DNA of 11,149 nt from DASUCS01 sp036275935 (GTDB lineage Bacteria; Actinomycetota; Acidimicrobiia; Acidimicrobiales; JACDCH01), in assembly GCA_036275935.1 (NCBI GenBank), contig DASUCS010000350.1, positions 1 to 11,149 of the forward strand. The letters are read 5' to 3'. A model generated the notes under the pieces. The model was not told the DNA's origin. It saw only the letters and a program-made list of their open reading frames with translations, and made no database searches. The translations under genes were made by a program, and so were the position numbers. Of the stretch, positions 1 to 6,231 are shown one piece after another (positions within the stretch are counted from its first letter, which is position 1; every line of letters begins with the position of its first letter).

Positions 1-711
1 CCGATTTCCGGACGCCGACGCTGCGAGCTCCGCAGCCTTCTGGCGGTAGTAGTCAGCGCGGAGGTCGCCCTCGGCGGCCGCGTTGTATGTCGGGTACAGC
101 GCGCGCCGTGGTCTGGTCGAGTGGTTCGGGCCACTGCGATGCGGAGTGCGCGAATGGAACCAAAGGGTCTCCCCGGCATGCACAGCGACGGGCATCCACT
201 CGAGTGACTCGGCGACGTCCGTCCGGATGCAGCCGTTCTCGTCGACCGGCAGCAGCTCGTGGTGGAGGTCGGACACGACCTCGAGGCAGCCGTTCCCGGG
301 TGATGCATCGTCGACGGCCACCATGCACGAGACGTGGGTCGCGACGAACCGGTACGCCGGCGCGTCCTGGTGCGGGGCGTAGCCGGCGCCGCCCGGGAGC
401 TTGTAGTTGATCTTCTCCTTGTAGAGCACGGCCGGCTCGCCGAGCAGCGCGGACGCGGTGGCGAGCATCGAACCGTCCGTGAGCAGTGCCCGCAGCCCCT
501 CGTGGAAGGGAACGAAGTTCTCGGTACGGCAGAGCTTCGGGCCGGTGTCGGTCATCTCGCGGTAGTGCAACCAGTCACCCGCGCCGTCGGGCCACGTCGA
601 GACCTCGTCCACCCAGCCTCGCAGCGCCTGAGTCGCTTCGGGATCGAGCAAGCGCTTGAGCACCCAACCGTGCGTGACGAAGTGGTCGCGCTCGGCCGTC
701 ATGTCGCGCAT
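1..711 (-). CDS. PhyH-family Fe(II)/2-oxoglutarate dioxygenase (3' end cut by window edge)
   Basis: This frame stays open for 237 codons from an ATG at 711 to the left edge, so the C-terminus is missing. The protein belongs to the phytanoyl-CoA dioxygenase (PhyH) family of cytosolic non-haem iron oxygenases, which hydroxylate a substrate while converting 2-oxoglutarate to succinate and CO2. The double-stranded beta-helix metal site is visible: APHQDAP (His114, Asp116) and HSRTPHRSGPN, in which His191 is the likely third iron ligand. Arginines at 200-203 (TRPRR) are the likely 2-oxoglutarate anchor. KEKINYKLPGG just before the HxD motif is typical of the family. The start overlaps the purU stop in TGATG, so the two are probably translated as a coupled pair. 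The substrate cannot be read from sequence. Members act on fatty acyl-CoAs, ectoine, phosphonates and many secondary metabolites. Family assignment is firm; function within it is open. Confidence 0.88.
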   Translation of the reverse strand, partial: MRDMTAERDHFVTHGWVLKRLLDPEATQALRGWVDEVSTWPDGAGDWLHYREMTDTGPKLCRTENFVPFHEGLRALLTDGSMLATASALLGEPAVLYKEKINYKLPGGAGYAPHQDAPAYRFVATHVSCMVAVDDASPGNGCLEVVSDLHHELLPVDENGCIRTDVAESLEWMPVAVHAGETLWFHSRTPHRSGPNHSTRPRRALYPTYNAAAEGDLRADYYRQKAAELAASASGNR

Positions 712-1565
712 CAGTCGAACACCACGGTGCGACGGCCGTAGACGAGCACGCGGTGATTCACGTGAGCGCGCACGGCACGCGCGAGCACCGTCACTTCGAG
801 GTCGCGACCCTTGCGGCGAATGTCTTCCACGTCGTCGCGATGACTGACACGGATCAGGTCTTGGTCGATGATCGGGCCGTCGTCGAGCTGCGCGGTCGCG
901 TAGTGCGCGGTGACGCCAACGAGCTTCACGCCGCGTTCGTGCGCTTGGTGATACGGCCGGGCGCCTTGGAACGCGGGGAGGAACGAGTGGTGGATGTTGA
1001 TGATCCTTCCGCTCCACGCCGCGCAGAAGTCAGCGGACAGGATCTGCATGTACCGCGCCAGTACGACGAGGTCGACGTCGTGACCGCCCAGCACCGCATC
1101 GAGCTTCGACTCCTGCGTGGTCTTGTCTCCCTCGACGATCGGAAGGTGCTGGTACTCGACGCCGTACCAGGCGGCCGTATCGGCGTGATCGGGGTGGTTG
1201 CTCACGACGACGGGGATGTCGACGAGCAGCTCGCCCGTGCGCCAACGATTCAACAGGTCGTGCAAGCAGTGCGGTTCCCTCGACGCGAGGAGGGCGACTC
1301 GGGGCCGGTCGTCCGAGAACCGCAGGGTCCATTGCATCCCGAACTTGTCGGCCACCGGGCCGAACGCGCTCGCGATGTCGGACCGAGCGAGGTCGAACGC
1401 ATCGAGCTCGAACTCCACTCGCTGGAAGAACGCCCCGTCGGTGTGGTCGGTGTGCTGTTGCAGATCGATCACGTTGCCGCCGTGCGCGGCGACGAACGAT
1501 GCCACCGCTGCGACGATGCCGCGCTGATCCGGGCACGAAACCAGCAGCACACCAGTCGCAGTCAC
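711..1565 (-). CDS. purU: Formyltetrahydrofolate deformylase PurU
   Basis: PurU hydrolyses 10-formyl-tetrahydrofolate to tetrahydrofolate and formate, balancing the one-carbon pool and feeding formate to purine synthesis where PurT is used. At 284 residues the protein matches the usual length of about 280. An N-terminal ACT domain (residues 4-80, CPDQRGIVAAVASFVAAHGG) is followed by a formyltransferase fold (about 88-270). The fold carries VVSNH (120-124), RYMQILS (171-177), NIHHSFLPAFQGA (190-202) and DDGPIIDQD (228-236), which supply the catalytic Asn, His and Asp of this superfamily. The start is a GTG at 1565. No good Shine-Dalgarno precedes it, but no other start fits the ACT domain. The gene lies 49 bases behind the HAD gene on the same strand and may share its transcript. 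Its stop overlaps the start of the dioxygenase gene. Confidence 0.95.
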   Translation of the reverse strand: MTATGVLLVSCPDQRGIVAAVASFVAAHGGNVIDLQQHTDHTDGAFFQRVEFELDAFDLARSDIASAFGPVADKFGMQWTLRFSDDRPRVALLASREPHCLHDLLNRWRTGELLVDIPVVVSNHPDHADTAAWYGVEYQHLPIVEGDKTTQESKLDAVLGGHDVDLVVLARYMQILSADFCAAWSGRIINIHHSFLPAFQGARPYHQAHERGVKLVGVTAHYATAQLDDGPIIDQDLIRVSHRDDVEDIRRKGRDLEVTVLARAVRAHVNHRVLVYGRRTVVFD

Positions 1566-1614
1566 CCCAGCATTTTGGTCATTCTCGAGACAACGGGGCG
1601 GACGCGAAAGCTCC

Positions 1615-2601
1615 CTAGGGCCTCGGGAACGGAACGCCTGAGCGGATCGGCATCGATCGTCCTATGATCCGCCGCCATGAAGAAGCTGCTTCTCCTGATC
1701 GCACTCGTCGCTCTGGTTGCCGTGGCCGCCAAGAAGGTGCGCTCGGCATAGTTGCCAATGCCTGTTTGGCACGCGCCGTGACCTTGCCCAGCGAGCTGGC
1801 CGGAGTCGCCGGTCGTTTGTGAGTCTCACGGCGCAGCCACCACCACACCCCTCCTCCGATCGCGGCGGCCGCAACGAGGGAGCCGGCGGCGGTGGTGGAG
1901 CGGGCGGTCGGCATCGGAACTCGATCGCGCAGGCGGACCCGGCGCGTGAACGTCCGGATCTCCCAGTCGTGCTCCTGCGCGGCTCGGGCCAGCTCGCGGT
2001 CCGGGTTCACCGCGACCGCGTGGCCAACGCACTCGAGCATCGGCAGGTCGGTGGCCGAGTCGCTGTACGCGAAGGACGCGGACAGGTCGATGTCCGCGTT
2101 CCGTGCGATCGCTCGCATGGCCTCGGCCTTGTTCGGTCCGTAGCAGTAGAACTCCGTCGTCCCTGCGTAGCGGCCCAGCTCGTCGATCGTGCTGCGCGTC
2201 GCGAGGTACGCGTCGACGCCGAGGTAGCGGCTGAGCGGGGCCACGATCTCTTCCGGTGACGCGGACACGATGAACACGCGCCGTCCTGCGTGCTGGTGCT
2301 CGGCGATCAACTCGAGCGCTTCGTCGTAGACGATCGGTTCGACGACGTCCTCGAGCGCTTCTTCGACGATCGCTCGAACCTTGGCCTGCTCCCACCCCTT
2401 CGTGAGCGCGAGCACCGAATCTCGCATCCGCTCGAGCTTCTGCTCGTCGGCGCCGAGGTGCATGTAGATGAGCTGGCCGTAGAGCGCGCGCAGCAGCAGA
2501 CGTCGCGAGATCAGACCCTCGCGGTACAAGGGCTTGCCGAAGGCGACCATCGACGCCTTCGCAATGACCGTCTTGTCGAGGTCGAAGAACGCGGCCTCCA
2601 C
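1615..2601 (-). CDS. HAD-IB family (SerB-like) phosphatase with C-terminal membrane segment
   Basis: This is a haloacid dehalogenase superfamily hydrolase, subfamily IB, related to phosphoserine phosphatase. All four motifs are present: FFDLDKT (nucleophile Asp7 and Asp9), IVSASP (Ser113), the Lys158 region (YGPNKAEAM) and YSDSATDLPML (Asp181, Asp185). The helical cap between motifs I and II is in the IB position. Phosphatase activity is likely, but the substrate is unknown; phosphoserine and lipid phosphates are both used by relatives. Residues 238-256 (AAGSLVAAAAIGGGVWWWL followed by RR) form a probable membrane segment, so the catalytic domain would be tethered to the inner face. The start is a GTG at 2601, only six bases after a TAGGGT box. 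From about residue 288 the codon use collapses (many CGA, TCA, GGA, CCA), exactly where a small plus-strand ORF lies opposite. The last 40 residues may therefore be incidental read-out rather than selected protein. A HAD-IB gene next to a Tad locus recurs in actinobacteria. Confidence 0.9.
   Translation of the reverse strand: MEAAFFDLDKTVIAKASMVAFGKPLYREGLISRRLLLRALYGQLIYMHLGADEQKLERMRDSVLALTKGWEQAKVRAIVEEALEDVVEPIVYDEALELIAEHQHAGRRVFIVSASPEEIVAPLSRYLGVDAYLATRSTIDELGRYAGTTEFYCYGPNKAEAMRAIARNADIDLSASFAYSDSATDLPMLECVGHAVAVNPDRELARAAQEHDWEIRTFTRRVRLRDRVPMPTARSTTAAGSLVAAAAIGGGVWWWLRRETHKRPATPASSLGKVTARAKQALATMPSAPSWRPRQPERRVRSGEAASSWRRIIGRSMPIRSGVPFPRP
1663..1668 (+). promoter_or_regulatory. -10 box TATGAT of the microprotein gene
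   Basis: TATGAT is close to the vegetative -10 consensus and ends eight bases before the ATG at 1677, so transcription would begin at or next to the start codon. No clear -35 hexamer is found 16-18 bases upstream. The box lies within the C-terminal codons of the opposite-strand HAD gene. Confidence 0.5.
1677..1751 (+). CDS. 24-residue hydrophobic microprotein, antisense to the HAD gene 3' end
   Basis: ATG at 1677 to TAG at 1749-1751 encodes 24 residues: MKK, then an unbroken hydrophobic core (LLLLIALVALVAVAA), then KKVRSA. This is a single short transmembrane or membrane-inserting helix with basic residues on both sides. A TATGAT box at 1663-1668 ends eight bases before the ATG, which predicts a leaderless mRNA, as seen for other genes here. 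Nineteen of 24 codons end in G or C. In the overlapping minus-strand HAD frame over the same DNA, I count only about 5 of 18 consecutive codons ending in G or C, so selection appears to act on the plus strand. A short inverted repeat follows the stop directly. Small MKKLLLL-type peptides occur in other actinobacteria, some annotated as DLW-39 family, but the DLW-containing tail of that family is absent. I do not assign a function. Confidence 0.6.
   Translation: MKKLLLLIALVALVAVAAKKVRSA
1753..1771 (+). terminator. Short inverted repeat after the microprotein stop
   Basis: TGCCAA (1753-1758) and TTGGCA (1766-1771) form a perfect six-base stem around a seven-base loop, starting two bases after the TAG. 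There is no T-run, so it is a weak candidate for a terminator or a 3'-end stabilising hairpin. On the minus strand the same bases are HAD codons. Confidence 0.3.
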
Positions 2602-2607
2602 ACGGCG

Positions 2608-2613
2608 ACCCTA
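2608..2613 (-). promoter_or_regulatory. -10 box TAGGGT of the HAD gene, predicting a leaderless start
   Basis: Read on the minus strand, TAGGGT is followed by six bases (CGCCGT) and then the GTG start at 2601. At this spacing the transcript would begin at, or within a base or two of, the start codon, and no Shine-Dalgarno is needed. A -35 element is not convincing. The box faces away from the Tad promoter about 65 bases to its right. Confidence 0.5.
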
Positions 2614-2651
2614 TCCGGCCCACCTGTCGCCTCATTCTCGACGATTGCCTC

Positions 2652-2681
2652 TTGTCCACTGTCACAGGCCCTGCGTAGGGT
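2652..2681 (+). promoter_or_regulatory. Promoter of the Tad pilus operon
   Basis: TTGTCC (2652-2657) and TAGGGT (2676-2681) are separated by 18 bases and face the Tad genes. The predicted start near 2688 leaves a leader of about 80 bases before the first gene, which, unlike its neighbours, has a strong ribosome binding site. A small hairpin (CCGA / TCGG) lies in the leader. No activator or repressor site was recognised. Confidence 0.5.
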
Positions 2682-2756
2682 GCACCCACGCACTGTTCAC
2701 CTCGGTGAGACAGGCGCTTCCCCCGATCTTCCTCGGCCGTTCATTCGTCGCGCCCG

Positions 2757-2762
2757 AGGAGG
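2757..2762 (+). promoter_or_regulatory. Strong Shine-Dalgarno of the CpaE-like gene
   Basis: AGGAGG lies six bases before the GTG at 2769. It is the best ribosome binding site in the window and favours 2769 over the in-frame GTG at 2775. Confidence 0.7.
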
Positions 2763-2768
2763 TCGTTC

Positions 2769-3419
2769 GTGGTCGTGTGCTGTTGGTCCGCAAAGGGCGG
2801 TGCCGGCACCACCGTCGTCGCCAGCGCGCTGGCATTGTTGCTGGCGCGTCGTTCGCGGGATGGCGCAGTGATCGTCGATCTCGCCGGCGATGTCCCAGCC
2901 GCACTCGGTGTTCCCGATGATGCGCCTGCCGGCGTGAGCGATTGGCTGACCATCGGTGAGCACGTGCCCGCGGACGGGCTGGCGCGGCTCGAGCGTCCTG
3001 CGGGTGGCGGTCTCGCGATCGTGCCTCGCGGCCGCGGCTCGTTGGTCGAAGCCCGAGCGCACGCCCTGGTGGCGCTGCTCGCCACCGACCACCGGCCCGT
3101 CGTGATCGACGCCGGTGTGATCGACGGCCCGGGCGTGCCGGCGACGCTGGCCGCGTCGGCTCCGACGTCGTTGCTCGTGACGCGACCTTGCTTCTTGTCG
3201 TTGCGCCGAGCGCTGAGCGTGCCCGTGCGTCCGTCCGGCGTCGTGCTGGTGGTGGAGGACGGGCGAGCGCTCGCCGCCGCGGACGTCGAGGGTGCGCTCG
3301 GCGTTCCGGTCTGCGCGCAGGTCCTCGTCACGCCGCAGGTGGCGCGCGCCGTCGACGCGGGCATCCTGCCGTCGCGTCTGCCGCGGTCCCTCGAACGTGA
3401 GTTGCGCGATGTGGCCTGA
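2769..3419 (+). CDS. Short CpaE/TadZ/SsgC-like MinD-family ATPase of the Tad pilus
   Basis: CpaE/TadZ proteins are MinD/ParA-type ATPases that place the Tad secretion machine at the membrane or pole. The ATPase core is clear: a deviant P-loop SAKGGAGTT at residues 7-15, VIVDLAGD (34-41) and PVVIDAG (110-116). The signature lysine (Lys9) is kept, but the usual second P-loop lysine is replaced by Thr14, as in many CpaE/SsgC members, so ATP hydrolysis may be weak or absent. The protein is only 216 residues. Family members are often 350-500 residues and carry an N-terminal receiver-like domain that is missing here. The GTG start at 2769 has an excellent AGGAGG. The gene opens the pilus operon and overlaps the next gene by 11 bases. 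The assignment rests on the P-loop type and on its place before tadA; the C-terminal half is poorly conserved. Confidence 0.83.
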   Translation: MVVCCWSAKGGAGTTVVASALALLLARRSRDGAVIVDLAGDVPAALGVPDDAPAGVSDWLTIGEHVPADGLARLERPAGGGLAIVPRGRGSLVEARAHALVALLATDHRPVVIDAGVIDGPGVPATLAASAPTSLLVTRPCFLSLRRALSVPVRPSGVVLVVEDGRALAAADVEGALGVPVCAQVLVTPQVARAVDAGILPSRLPRSLERELRDVA

Positions 3420-4473
3420 CGATCTGGTCGATCGCGTACACCGCGAGATCGTCGACCGTGGCGAAGCCGGTGAGGCCGACGTGGCTCGGATCGCGCGTCA
3501 GCGCGCGCCGTTGGCGCCGTCGGCGGTGCTCGACGGCGTCGTCGACCGCGTGCTCGCGCGCACCGTCGGCCTCGGCCCGCTCGAGCCCCTGCTCGCGGAC
3601 CCTCTGGTTTCGGAGGTCATGGTCAACGGACCCGGACCGGTCTGGATCGAACGATCCGGCGAGCTCCGCGCCACCGACGTGCACATCGATCTCGCCACGA
3701 TCGAGCTGCTGGTGGAACGCGTCGTCGCCCCGCTCGGGTTGCGCGTCGACCGCACCAGTCCCCTCGTCGATGCACGCCTGCCCGACGGCTCCCGTGTCAA
3801 CGTCATCATCCCGCCCCTTGCCATCGACGGGCCGTGCATCACGGTTCGCCGCTTCGGTACACGCGCCATCGCACTGGCCGAGCTGTGCACTCGTGACGTC
3901 ACCGAGATGCTCGAGTCGGCGGTGAGGTCACGGGCGAACGTGATCGTGAGCGGCGGCACCGGCGCAGGCAAGACCACATTGCTGAACGCGCTCGCAGCCG
4001 TGATCCCCGATGGCGAACGCATCGTCACGGTCGAAGACGCGGCCGAATTGCGGTTGCCCGGCCGACACGTCGTTCGTCTCGAAGCACGGCCGGCGAATGC
4101 CGACGGCGTCGGCGCGGTCAGCGTGCGAGCGCTCGTGCGCAACGCCCTACGCATGCGGCCCGATCGCATCGTGGTCGGCGAGGTTCGAGGCGCGGAAGCC
4201 CTCGACATGTTGCAGGCGATGAACACGGGACACGAGGGCTCGTTGTCGACCTGTCACGCCAACTCACCCGCGGACGCGTTGCGACGCGTCGAGACGATGG
4301 TGCTCATGGACGCAGCCGACGTTCCGCTTGCCGCGATCCGCGAGCAGCTGGTGTCCGCGCTCGACCTCGTGGTGCACATGGCACGTCGGCCGGACGGATC
4401 CCGTCGCGTGGTCGCGGTCGCGGAGGTCGTCAACACCCCCGAGCGAGTGCGCATGGTGGTGGACGAGCGATGA
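3409..4473 (+). CDS. tadA: TadA/CpaF assembly ATPase of the Tad pilus
   Basis: This is the secretion-superfamily (GspE/VirB11-type) hexameric ATPase that powers Tad/Flp pilus assembly at the cytoplasmic membrane. The N-terminal domain contains LGPLEPLLADPLVSEVMVNGPG (starting near residue 55), typical of CpaF. The core carries Walker A GGTGAGKTT (182-190), the acidic box VTVEDAAELRL (207-217), Walker B RIVVGEVRG (253-261) with Glu258, and the His box HEGSLSTCHANS (275-286). At 354 residues it is slightly shorter than classical CpaF but complete. The frame is open farther upstream, but that extension lies inside the previous gene and reads as arginine- and serine-rich shadow. The ATG at 3409 gives the normal CpaF beginning (MWPDDLVDRVHREIV). 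It overlaps the CpaE-like gene by 11 bases and the platform gene by 4 (ATGA), which indicates translational coupling. Confidence 0.95.
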   Translation: MWPDDLVDRVHREIVDRGEAGEADVARIARQRAPLAPSAVLDGVVDRVLARTVGLGPLEPLLADPLVSEVMVNGPGPVWIERSGELRATDVHIDLATIELLVERVVAPLGLRVDRTSPLVDARLPDGSRVNVIIPPLAIDGPCITVRRFGTRAIALAELCTRDVTEMLESAVRSRANVIVSGGTGAGKTTLLNALAAVIPDGERIVTVEDAAELRLPGRHVVRLEARPANADGVGAVSVRALVRNALRMRPDRIVVGEVRGAEALDMLQAMNTGHEGSLSTCHANSPADALRRVETMVLMDAADVPLAAIREQLVSALDLVVHMARRPDGSRRVVAVAEVVNTPERVRMVVDER

Positions 4474-5555
4474 ACCGCGTGCGCACTCGCGTGGCCCGCG
4501 AGTTGCTGCCGCCGAGGTCGCCACGATCGTCGTGGTGGCGCGCGGCCGTGGCGCGTCGGCGAGTGCCGTCGGTCGATGCCGCGCTGCCCGAAGCCCTCGA
4601 GGCGATGGCGAGATCGTTGCGCTCGGGCGCTTCCTTGCCGATCGCAATCGACGAAGCGAGCGCGTCGATCGGTCCGCCGCTGGCGGACAGGCTGGCCGGT
4701 GTCACGGCCATCGCGGCACGTGGCCGATCGATCGTGGACGCCATCGACGGGTGGGCGACGCACACCCACGGCGCTGGCGTCCCGCTCGCGGCGGCGGCCC
4801 TCGCGCTCGGTGCCGAGCTCGGAGGCACGGCGGCGCGGTCGCTCGACGGTGTGGCGGACACATTGCGCGATCGCAACGCGGTCCAGCGTGAGATCCGCGC
4901 GCTGTCGACCCAGGCGCGGGCCTCGGCGGCGGTCATCGCGGTCGCGCCGTTCGCGTTCTCGGCGATCGTCGCGCTCGCGGATCCGAGCAGCGTCGCGTTT
5001 CTCGTCACCTCTGGCTTCGGGATCGTCTGTCTGGTGCTCGGCATCACGCTCGATGTCGTGGGCGCGTGGTGGATGCGCCGCATCGTGGCCCGTGCAGGGC
5101 GCGAGCGCGATCCAGTCGCGGCCGAGACGGCGGACACCATCGATCTGTTCGTGCTGGCGCTCGGCGCAGGGCTCAACCTGCGCCTCGCGGTCGCCGCCGT
5201 CGCACGGCGCGCACCAGCCGGTTGGTCCGCAGCCCTCGAACGAGTTGTCGAACGCGTCGATCGCGGCCAGCGAGTCAGCGACTCGCTCGATGTCGTCCCG
5301 GACGACCTCGGACCGGCAACGCGCCCTGTCGTTCGCGCCCTCACGGGAGCGGAGCGATACGGCACGCCGCTGCTTCCCACGCTCGAGCGGCTCGCGCTCG
5401 ACGCTCGTCTCGATCGCCGGCGGCGCGCCGAGGAGGCCGCTCGGCGCGTCCCGGTGAAGTTGCTCTTCCCCTTGGTGCTGTGTGTCCTGCCCGCCTTCGG
5501 GCTGCTCACCGTCGCACCCCTGCTCGCCGGCGCCATCGATGCGCTGCGCCTCTGA
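4470..5555 (+). CDS. Single TadB-TadC-like platform protein with two T2SSF domains
   Basis: Tad systems normally use two inner-membrane platform proteins, TadB and TadC, each with one T2SSF domain. Here one 361-residue protein holds both. A first T2SSF domain (about 38-150, LPEALEAMARSLRSGASLP through ELGGTAARSLDGVADTLRDR) leads into two membrane segments (about 152-170 and 175-200). A second T2SSF domain (about 220-325, TIDLFVLALGAGLNLRLAVAA) leads into a last membrane segment (327-354). The end, EEAARRVPVKLLFPLVLCVLP, is typical of TadC. The result, cytosolic domain / TM / TM / cytosolic domain / TM, is the topology of GspF and PilC rather than of TadB or TadC. The N-terminal membrane helices of TadB are absent. 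No stop or frameshift separates the halves, so this is one continuous gene. The ATG lies in the ATGA overlap with tadA. Confidence 0.88.
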   Translation: MNRVRTRVARELLPPRSPRSSWWRAAVARRRVPSVDAALPEALEAMARSLRSGASLPIAIDEASASIGPPLADRLAGVTAIAARGRSIVDAIDGWATHTHGAGVPLAAAALALGAELGGTAARSLDGVADTLRDRNAVQREIRALSTQARASAAVIAVAPFAFSAIVALADPSSVAFLVTSGFGIVCLVLGITLDVVGAWWMRRIVARAGRERDPVAAETADTIDLFVLALGAGLNLRLAVAAVARRAPAGWSAALERVVERVDRGQRVSDSLDVVPDDLGPATRPVVRALTGAERYGTPLLPTLERLALDARLDRRRRAEEAARRVPVKLLFPLVLCVLPAFGLLTVAPLLAGAIDALRL

Positions 5556-5581
5556 ATCCAGCAACCCGAAAGCGAGTCGAG

Positions 5582-5794
5582 ATGTTGAGTTTGTACGTGG
5601 CCGCGCAGGTGGCCTTGCTCCACAACCGCGGTCTGCGGGCCCGGGGTGATTCCGGTCAGGCGACCGCCGAGTACGCGCTGGTCCTGCTCGGAGCAGCAGC
5701 GATCGCGCTGCTGCTCGCGGCATGGGCGGTGAAGTCGGGGAAGGTCACCGACCTGTTCGATGCGGTCCTCGACAAGATCGCGTCGCAGCTGTGA
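5582..5794 (+). CDS. Flp-type / DUF4244-like major pilin
   Basis: This is a 70-residue prepilin. A positively charged leader (HNRGLRARGDSG) ends at Gly25 and is followed by QATAEYALVLLGAAAIALLL. That gives the G-x4-E-Y signature of Flp prepilins (Gly25, Glu30, Tyr31), with cleavage expected after Gly25 and the hydrophobic helix at 31-50. The mature pilin would be 45 residues, ending in a short amphipathic tail (VTDLFDAVLDKIASQL). Size, TAEYA motif and position after the platform gene match the actinobacterial DUF4244 pilin-like family. It starts 26 bases after the platform gene. The ATG at 5582 has only a weak GAG-type binding site, and an in-frame GTG at 5597 is possible. The prepilin peptidase needed to process it is not in the window. 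Confidence 0.87.
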   Translation: MLSLYVAAQVALLHNRGLRARGDSGQATAEYALVLLGAAAIALLLAAWAVKSGKVTDLFDAVLDKIASQL

Positions 5795-5807
5795 CCGGCA
5801 TCGACCG

Positions 5808-6182
5808 GTGAGGCGGGCACACGGCGAGCGCGGTCAGGCCACGGTCGAGGCCGCGCTCGTCCTGCCCGTCGTCACGTTCTTCCTGCTCGGCGTCGTGCAG
5901 ATCGGCCTCGTCGTGCGGGCCCAAGTACTCGTCACCCACGTCGCCCGCGAAGCGGTTCGGGCGGCGGCGGTCGACGCAGACCCGGAGGCGGCGCGGCGGG
6001 CGGCGACGAGCTCGAGCTCGCTCGATGCGGATCGCATGAAGGTGCTCGTCCAGGGCCGCGAGGGCCCAGGGAGCCGCGTGCGCGTGACCGTCACGTACTC
6101 GGCCCCGACGGATGTCCCGCTCGTCGGGAACCTGCTCGGTGACGTCACCTTGCAGGCCACCGCCACGATGCGTGTCGAATAA
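5808..6182 (+). CDS. TadE-like minor pseudopilin
   Basis: From a GTG at 5808 this gives a 124-residue protein. The short basic leader MRRAHGERG is followed by QATVEAALVLPVVTFFLLGVVQIGL. Gly9 followed by four residues and Glu14 repeats the cleavage motif of the pilin upstream. The single N-terminal helix (14-36), the VLVTHVAREAVRAAAV stretch and a beta-rich C-terminal half (RVRVTVTYSAP, VTLQATATMRV) are the standard TadE build, and its length is typical. TadE pseudopilins are processed like Flp and help pilus initiation. The start is not certain. An ATG at 5760 is in frame but overlaps the pilin gene by 35 bases and adds arginine-rich shadow sequence. The GTG at 5808 lies 13 bases after the pilin stop, without a good binding site, and is probably coupled. 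No second TadE/TadF-like gene follows. Confidence 0.87.
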   Translation: MRRAHGERGQATVEAALVLPVVTFFLLGVVQIGLVVRAQVLVTHVAREAVRAAAVDADPEAARRAATSSSSLDADRMKVLVQGREGPGSRVRVTVTYSAPTDVPLVGNLLGDVTLQATATMRVE

Positions 6183-6231
6183 CAGGGGGATGAAGCCCGG
6201 GGCTGACCCCAATCGTGACAAACCGACCCGC

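Noticed and set aside
753..1667. Plus-strand open frame of about 300 codons opposite purU
   Set aside because: PurU on the minus strand has all its motifs and normal length; the plus-strand product has no recognisable domain.
3292..3408. Upstream extension of tadA to an earlier ATG
   Set aside because: It lies wholly inside the CpaE-like gene in another frame and reads as Arg/Ser-rich shadow; MWPDDLVDRV at 3409 is the natural CpaF beginning.
4254..5723. Long minus-strand open frames (about 490 and 400 codons) opposite tadA, the platform gene and the pilin
   Set aside because: Their translations are Arg/Ala/Ser/Asp-rich without domains, and they lie exactly opposite genes with clear motifs. 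They are antisense shadows of GC-rich codon use.
6199..6210. GGGG-CTGA-CCCC hairpin after the TadE-like gene
   Set aside because: Only a four-base stem, no T-run, and competing G-runs nearby; too weak to call a terminator in DNA of this GC content.
6215..6220. GTGACA as -35 of the sortase promoter
   Set aside because: Only 11 bases from the -10 box, outside the normal 16-19 base spacing.
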